Positions 57,255 to 64,000 of a DNA stretch of 64,000 bases are shown one piece after another (position 1 is the first letter of the stretch; each line of letters starts with the position of its first letter). The notes under the pieces were generated by a model, which searched no databases, was not told the DNA's origin, and saw only the letters and a program-made list of their open reading frames with translations. The stretch is taken from contig PZJY01000011.1 of assembly GCA_031472005.1 (NCBI GenBank), positions 62,001 to 126,000 of the forward strand, in the 5' to 3' direction. A program made the position numbers and the translations under genes. The stretch is from Tetracladium setigerum (Eukaryota; Ascomycota; Leotiomycetes; Helotiales).

Positions 57255-57920
57255 CCACAAGTCACAACCTTCGCGGTTGCTCGCCACGCACGCAACCCAA
57301 ACCACGCAGGGCCCAGCGAGCGTATCAATAATTGGGCGTTGGTCCCTCGATAAAGTTTTGAAATATTTCCAAGTGGCCGGGCGACAAACAAAGGCTTCTT
57401 TGGCTGGCGCATCTCGCCATGATTGCTGGGTGGTGGGTTGGTGGTGGTGCGTTCAGCTAAAATCATTTCCCTTACAGGTTTGGCGTGTGGTTGTGTCCTT
57501 CTTCTGCACAAGCACGGTTGGGAGATTCATCTCGTGGTGGTTCAGAACGTTCTTCACCCGCACTCAGCAAAGTCCTGTAGTCTCCCAGACTGCCCCAATA
57601 GTGCCCCCAGTTTAGCAGTGGTACCTCCCCAGTGGTCCGCTCCGCACACTGCCCTGAGCCTGAGTACCTTGTTCCCAAGCGGGAGAGGAGAATCAGGTTG
57701 TTGCGGCAGCATTCCACTTTCCATGTCGTCGAGGGGCTGCCTTTGCACCAGTGGAGACACCCTCCTCTTGGGGGTTGATTGGCAGTAACCAGCCAGTGGG
57801 ATAGGACGCTGGCAAACCCTCGCGGTGATTTGACGTGTGTGATGCAGGTTGCTGGGAGTGGCTTGCTCACGCCCTCTCTCCTTCGTCCCGCCCGTTACGC
57901 AAGAACCCTGGCAAGGATCG

Positions 57921-57957
57921 TGGAAGGGGAAGGGAAGGGGAAGGGAAGGGGAAGGGG
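57921..57957 (+). repeat. GGGGAAG purine repeat
   Basis: Several runs of three to four G separated by AA. The + strand could form a G-quadruplex; the exact G counts may be unreliable here. Confidence 0.8.
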
Positions 57958-60900
57958 CGGAGGAATTGCGTTCTGATTCAAATCATTCAGATCATTCTGA
58001 CTATTTTGACGTCGGTTTTTTGCATGCTCCATCCGTTCCGTTCACTCTAGCCTGGCCTAGGATGCCCGGCGTGTCAGAGCTTCAGTTGAAACAAAGCATG
58101 GATCTCGAAGATACGATGCGATATCAAATTTAAAATTCTTATACTCCGTGTGATCTTTCTCCAGGCGCAGGAATTCAAGAAGGCGGTTCCAGAAGCGCAA
58201 GTGAAAGTAATGTCAATAATACGGAGTGCGGCCGGCTAAATGTGAAGAGATCCATTGCATCTGAGATGATGGCAGATCAGAAGCGCAAGCACTTTACGCG
58301 TAAAGCACAGTACAGGAGAGTCCATACGATACAGTACATGTCGGATGAATAAAGCACCGGCAACCGCAGGCAGGTGTTTTATTTTTTTTTTTTATTTTTT
58401 TTTTTGGAGGAGCGCAACTTCAGCATGGGTAAATGCATTATTGCATAAATGCGAACATCGAGGGAGCGATCAGTAATGCTCGTCGCCGGGTACTTCGTAC
58501 AGACGAAAGCGATCAGATGTACCGGGCACCTACCAACTCCCTGCACACATCACGGATACACACTGCAACTTGACCAGCAAGCTCAGGTTCAGATAAATGG
58601 AAGGCCCAACAAGTAAGACAGGTGTTGTTGTGTGTGTGTCACGGAAGTTCAGCATCTGAAATTTTCAGCGGTGGGAGGACGAACAGGGGTTCTCAGACCT
58701 CGCAGATGCGAAAGAAACAAAACCCATCAACCAACAAGGCCCTGTGCATGATGGTGCCAGCCTTTTCCATCCCCGTCCTTACGATCTCACCTACCACGAA
58801 GACACGATCCACAACTCGCGCAAGCAGAACACATAGCCGGAACGAGAACACCCAATGCAGGATTATTGTGTATGCGCGGCTCGCGGGAAACACTCAAGCA
58901 GGACCTGGCTGGACCCAAGAGAATCGATCCATTCGGATGTGGTAAAAAATTGAGCATTCTTTACTCTTCAAAAGTTTCACCGCTGGGAAAGTGATCTCAG
59001 CCAGTGATAGCTCGCAGGATCGATTAGCATCATCAAAGTACGAAGCAGTGCAGTACGGTTGAACGTCGGTCTGGGACGCTAATTTTTTAGCGAGAATGTC
59101 AACAAAGCCGGCGGCGGGATGCTCTGTGAGAAGGAGATTGGGCGCACGTCCCAGGGGCGAGCACGCGGGACCGCTCAGGATGTCCAAAAGCTTGGGTTCC
59201 CCCGGCGTTGGTTAGTCAGGGAGTATTCACTGTGGAGGATGCTGGCGCTGGCTGGCTACCCGTCGGCGCGGATGAAGATGCTATTAGGAGCAAGGATTAT
59301 AAAAAAGGAATTTACCCCATGTTGAAGGATAGAACAAAGTTCACAGTCATAGGTTCAAGGATGTCGATTTCCCTTTTTTCAAAAATAATGGCACGCGGCG
59401 AAGAATCTCGTATGTCAAAAGCCACAGTTGGAATCTAATAATTCCAGTAGTCATGTACACGTAGCTGCAGCAGCAGGGTTCTGGTTTTATGCCAATGCTG
59501 TGGGAAGAGACATGTCAGTCGATACCACTCGATACTCGCGATACACTCGATACTCGAGAGAGCTGGTTGGTTGTCATTTCCTTCCCAATGCGGTATTCGG
59601 ATGGGATAACTTTCGAAAACGAAGTTTCAGCATCGTGTTTGTCGTTCCTAGTCCGGCAATGATGCAACGACCAATGTCATGCTCTTGTTGTCCTTCCCTA
59701 GCTGCAGATGTTCCCAGGCGCATTCTGAAGCGTGCATCATTATCAGGCATCACTCCCAACCTGGAGATGTCTGGATAGACAAGATCGTCCCAATTATCAT
59801 TGCCACAAAGTTGTCCTTCCCAACCTGGAACTGCCCGGATGATCTTCGCGCGAGCCAGGTCAAGGAAGGGCATGCCCTTGTCTACCTTATTCTAGGGTGG
59901 AGCAGAATCGGCTCTTCGGGCGTGGGGCGCGACGATGGGGACTTTCTTAAATTGACTTTCTAGATTTGGATGAAAATTTCCGCCTGCAACGGTGTCCAAC
60001 CACCAGTCAAATCGTCTGACCGACGCTTGCTATTCGTGGTTTCAGAAAGTTCCCTCCCTCCACAACGCCGTCTGCGCTTCATTGGGAAGTTGGACAGAAG
60101 GCTGTGCTGGATCTCACGTTTTGGTTGAACCACTCCGGCGTTGACCTGGCTCGCTTGGCTCGGTAGTTTAAATGATCTCGAGATCCATTCTGTGGCTGGC
60201 ACCCACGACCTCCCTCCACTCCAACGCTGAGGCGAAGATTCTCTGATCTGACTGGCCGATTTTCCCGTTCTCGCCGTTGATCTGTACCCATACTCAAGGG
60301 TCAACCCTTGACATCACGCCTCTGTGATTCGCCTTTTTGGTCTTTTTGTTTTGCTGGCCCTGCACGATGCACCAACCACGGCGTGCAAAGGTTAGTGGAA
60401 AGTTTGCCGAAGATGTGCGCACCTTGACGTGGGGACGATCGTGTTTGGTCGGCTGGCTCCAGGGGATTTAGGGATGGCATGACGACGTTCCTGGGGTCCT
60501 GTACTACTCGACCTTCGTGTAATCGAATCATCGTTGGCGAAGAAAGCTGCCGGCCTGTTCCTTCTCGCATCGCCTCCGCAAGCCCAAGTTCAAGGACGAT
60601 GGGGTGGATACGATGCGACGAATCAAATTCAAGGATCAAGGGCAAAGAGTTGCACTCCTGTCTCTTGACTCCGTTGCGGCAGGTCTCGCCTGCGGTGAGC
60701 ATCAACGACATTTGGAGGAACGGCCGGAAGAATGATTGCTTTGATTGGAAGCATGATTCGCCGGCCCTTTTGGCACAACAGGGCAGCCAACATCACCACC
60801 CTCGTTCGGACCATCTAACATCACTAGCATTGTCGTAATTGGTGCTCAACGTACAGTACAGCACTTCGAGATATTGACTCGAGGCTGTTTTCTCTCATGG

Positions 60901-61937
60901 GCCCGTTTGGATCATTCAACATCACCACTTCGGTTTCTCAGCTGCCCTTCCTGGTGTGGTGAGATGAAGATCCAGCTCTGTTGATTGTCTGTGCAGGAGT
61001 ATAGGGAAGGGCTTTTGAAACTCAAAAATCAGAAATCAAAAATCAGTATCAAGATGACAATCAACATGGATGCGGACTGCAGTGGTTAATTGCAAGGATA
61101 AGAAAGGGGACGCACCTTTCTCGCCTTGCAACTCTCGTGAGGTTTCGAGATGCACAGATGATGCTAAGGTGGTAAACATACGAGGTGTAGTAAACGACTT
61201 AGTCGCAATGTGCACACCTCAAGCTCAGGACGGGGGAACAAATGGCTGTTGGCTGCTGCTGCTGCTGCTCATGGCCGGGGCGAATCGTCGTTTCTTCCTC
61301 GAAAGTCTTAGCAGTCCATGATATGCAAGGGTAAATGAGACCTAATTTACTACCATTAGTTCTAGGGCTTAGCGGACACCTAGAACGGAGGAAGGCAGAG
61401 GTAGGACATAACTGGAGGAAAAGAATTGAATGGCCGGAAGAAACGGAGAGTCAGGGCAGGGCAGGGGCAGTCAGGTAACGAAGAGTTCTCAGTGGTGGTT
61501 GTTTACGCAGCTGTCGGGCAGCTGGGGCACATCCCCCTGGTCAGGATGCTTCTTCCCCACCCTGTTGATCTCCCCGATCCTTCCCTGTCTTTAAATCCCA
61601 ATTTTGCACTTGCCCAAAACAGGCGATGTCTACATGCTGCATCACCCTATCCTGGCGTCCTTCCCAGGCGGATTCGAGGTCTTGGGACAAAGATGATGAA
61701 GAGAGTGAATTACTATTTAGTTCTTAAGATGCCCGTGGTGTTGTCGAGCTCCGATCTTGTGTACACCAAATGTTCTTACTCTTGACGAGAATCTCCTTTC
61801 CAACCATCTACGCTCTCCCTCTCGTCCGTTGAAAACTCGTTTGTTCGTAGTATACTGTTAGTAGTCTACTACTGATCGACGTTTGAACCACCCTCTTGGC
61901 GAATCTCTTCACTTGATTGGCGCTGAGAACAGACAAG

Positions 61938-64000
61938 ATGCATCATCCCCAACCCCCTCCATTTCCAACCCCTTCGGAATACTCTTCCTCGCCCGACTCT
62001 CCCTCTTCTCCTTCTCCTTCTTCTTCTTCACCATCTGCCAGTGATCCGGATTCTTGGAGTCTGATCAACGCATATCCATCCCTCACGAACCATGGTTTCC
62101 CACACTCTGGGGCTTCTCCAACCCACAGTACTAGTCGTCGACGTCGAAGACGACGCAGGTACAATGACGAGGAACGGCTGGAAGTCGCAGCCGTGAGAGC
62201 ACACGGAGCCTGTGAAACCTGTCGCAACAAGAAAGTGAAGGTATGCAAACCGATGCTCAAAGTCTACCCTCTAACAGCAGCATTTGCTAATCCAATGTTG
62301 ATAGTGTCTCCATGTACGAGCCAACTTGAAGTCTATGCTTGAAAACAACGGTGGCAGTTCAAGTGATCCTGGTAGGTTCTCTTAAATATCTCCACAGAAC
62401 AAGTCTAACACCGTACTAGACAACCAGCCATTTGCGCAACAGCTTTCACTATCGACCGACTCAGGCTATCTATCAGGGGGAGATGGAAAAACAACACTTC
62501 AGCACTATGTACAAGATGTGAGCGGGAGTGGGAACCCAGTACCATGGTATCTGCGAACCCTCTCACCCACCCTCGCAGATCACGAATACGTGACCTGGGA
62601 CAACACTCAACCAAAAACAGACAGTGTTATTGGCACTTGGTCAATCGACGAAGGGAGCCAGGCAGATCCTTCACTCCAGTTACAGGATGCGGACTTCTAT
62701 CCAGAGTGGACAGAAGAGCCCTTCAGCTACACTGATTTCCTTATAACTCCAAATCATCCTGAGAATACCCAAACAAAACCAGATCATCTCACGGGTATTG
62801 TCTCATTTGATGAAAGTGGCCAATTTATTCCACCGAGAAAGGACCTCAGCCCTTACCTACCCACAGGCCACGAACCCCCATTGGAGGTGCATCATCGTCG
62901 CAACATGGTCCCTGGCGAAGGAATTCCCTTTCGAATGACTACTGGTGTTGAGAACGTTCAGCCAGTGAGAGCCCCAAGGGTAAACCGGAATGGAGTGCCA
63001 AGTCGACGAAGGAGAGCTGGGGCAGCTCGACAAAATCCTTCAAATGCCCTAATTGTACAGCCGATTCTTCCTGCCCCTCGTCCTCAATTAGTCTCCGAAA
63101 ATTCCCTTGTATCGTCATCTTCGTTGTCAAATAACCGGGGGGCTCATTCAGGAGGTTTGGCATCGCCGCTTTCGAACGTGTCTATGAACTCGACCCCCGA
63201 GCCGGGGATGTTGCAACCTCCACCTCAGAACAATTGGACTGCAGGATCAATGGGATATCAATCATCGCCGCCCAATCCGCCACCCCAAGCTCTTGACTCT
63301 GCCGGTCTATACCAAGAACATTGGAACAATCCCACCGCCCAAGCTTTTAGTCCGGCCATTCCAGATCAGCAATACTCTGAAGCTCCTGCAGATGAGCTTC
63401 TTCCAATGTCAATGGGCAATCAATCGTTCTCGAACTTTGCTATACCACAACAGCAAGCACAGCAGATGAATTATCAACCGATGGGTTATGATCAGACCAA
63501 TGGAGGCTACTCGATAAACACTGCTGGTGCTGGATCAGGACAAAGTCGAACCAATCCTCCAATGCAGATCAACGCGGAGACACTCGATGACAACCGACGG
63601 TCACCATTCAATGAATATCCATCAGTCCCGAACAACTATCAGTATCTCCAGTTGCAACAAAGCGATATGGCATGGTCGGGTCCTTCTGCCTTTCTTCCCA
63701 ACGATGGCAATATCACGAGTCGTCCTCCATCTCTCACCACCAACACCACAGGTAGCTCGGAGTCCTATCGATTAATTAACAACAACAACAACAACAACAT
63801 AGACCACAACAAAAACAACAACGCCCACGACCCATCCTCATACTTCTCTCCAACAAACACTTACTCTCTCCAGGGTCCAGAGAGACCGACCATTGCCACG
63901 AGTTATAGTAATACTTGGACTGGCGAAGATGTGACGAATGATGTCAAGGGAGAGATGAATTGGGATGAATACATTCAATTTCCTACAGGGGAGAGCATTG
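61938..64000 (+). CDS. Half Zn2Cys6-like, Gln/Pro-rich putative regulator (copy 2), 3' end outside window
   Basis: Exons 61938-62240, 62305-62371 and 62420 to beyond 64000, all phase-consistent. The N terminus is Ser/Pro-rich, then a poly-Arg stretch and VRAHGACETCRNKKVK joined over the first intron to CLHVRANLKSMLENN, giving the same C-x2-C-x6-C half-cluster as the gene at 54.7 kb and the same intron position just before the third Cys. The rest is Pro/Gln/Asn-rich (including a poly-Asn run) and still open at the window end with EMNWDEYIQFPTGE, similar in kind to the acidic-hydrophobic tail of copy 1. No frame break is seen. Probably nuclear; function unknown. Confidence 0.75.

Larger units (their letters stand above)
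56361..61937. promoter_or_regulatory. 5.6-kb gene-free upstream region of the second half-zinc-cluster gene
   Basis: No frame here shows a recognisable protein: those at 56757-57134, 57125-57511, 57423-57870, 59428-59778, 59960-60711 and 61426-61785 overlap each other on both strands and lack domains. The stretch holds a direct repeat (57125/57217), a G-rich purine tract (57921-57957), a T/A tract (about 58378-58405) and small GATACTCG repeats (about 59520-59560). Long upstream regions are frequent for fungal regulators, but a lost or non-coding gene cannot be excluded. Confidence 0.5.

Overview
This window is nuclear DNA from a filamentous ascomycete (Pezizomycotina, perhaps Leotiomycetes; the class is only an impression). 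The grounds are many short introns (about 43-66 bp) with CTAAC-type branch points, GPI-anchored fungal cell-wall enzymes, an AA9 lytic polysaccharide monooxygenase with a CBM1 domain, an ERG4 sterol reductase, and small 2EXR-type proteins found in such fungi. I see no CRISPR array, insertion sequence, rRNA or convincing tRNA.

Layout. 0-9 kb: an SMP/C2 lipid-transfer-type protein, then a divergent pair of cell-wall enzymes (GH76 mannanase-like Dcw1/Dfg5 and GH17 glucanase EglC-like), then the CBM1-bearing LPMO. 9.8-14.3 kb: an RTG2-like Ppx/GppA protein and an amino-acid permease. 16-19.4 kb: three diverged 2EXR-type paralogues side by side. 19.6-28.2 kb: a compact housekeeping block with a Cdt1-like licensing factor, MBF1, a DUF1365 protein, GET3, a peroxisomal-type 5-hydroxyisourate hydrolase and a small unknown protein. 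29.7-38.8 kb: a RanBP2-type zinc-finger protein, glutamate decarboxylase and an ENA-type sodium/potassium P-type ATPase. 39.7-40.8 kb: two tentative small secreted-protein genes, one with defensin-like cysteine spacing. 42.3-51.5 kb: ERG4, a UBP3-like deubiquitinase and an RNF10/MAG2-like RING E3. 54.7-64 kb: two long, low-complexity proteins that share a half Zn2Cys6-like motif, separated by about 5.6 kb without a supported gene. The second runs off the window.

Functional themes. Cell-wall building and plant-polymer attack (GH76, GH17, LPMO), ion, lipid and membrane homeostasis (ENA, ERG4, SMP/C2, GET3), nitrogen and purine use (permease, GAD, HIU hydrolase, RTG2) and ubiquitin control (UBP3, RNF10-like). 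No biosynthetic gene cluster is evident.

Sequence quality. At eight or more places a well-conserved protein is broken by what looks like one missing base inside a short G or C run. After allowing for them, exon lengths sum to exact multiples of three in every affected gene. I read these mostly as homopolymer under-calls in the assembly rather than true pseudogenes, but that needs reads or a relative to settle.

The most interesting candidates are the defensin-like peptide at 39.7-40.0 kb, the exact PTS2 motif in the HIU hydrolase, a likely GC-AG intron in the zinc-finger gene, and the pair of half-zinc-cluster paralogues.
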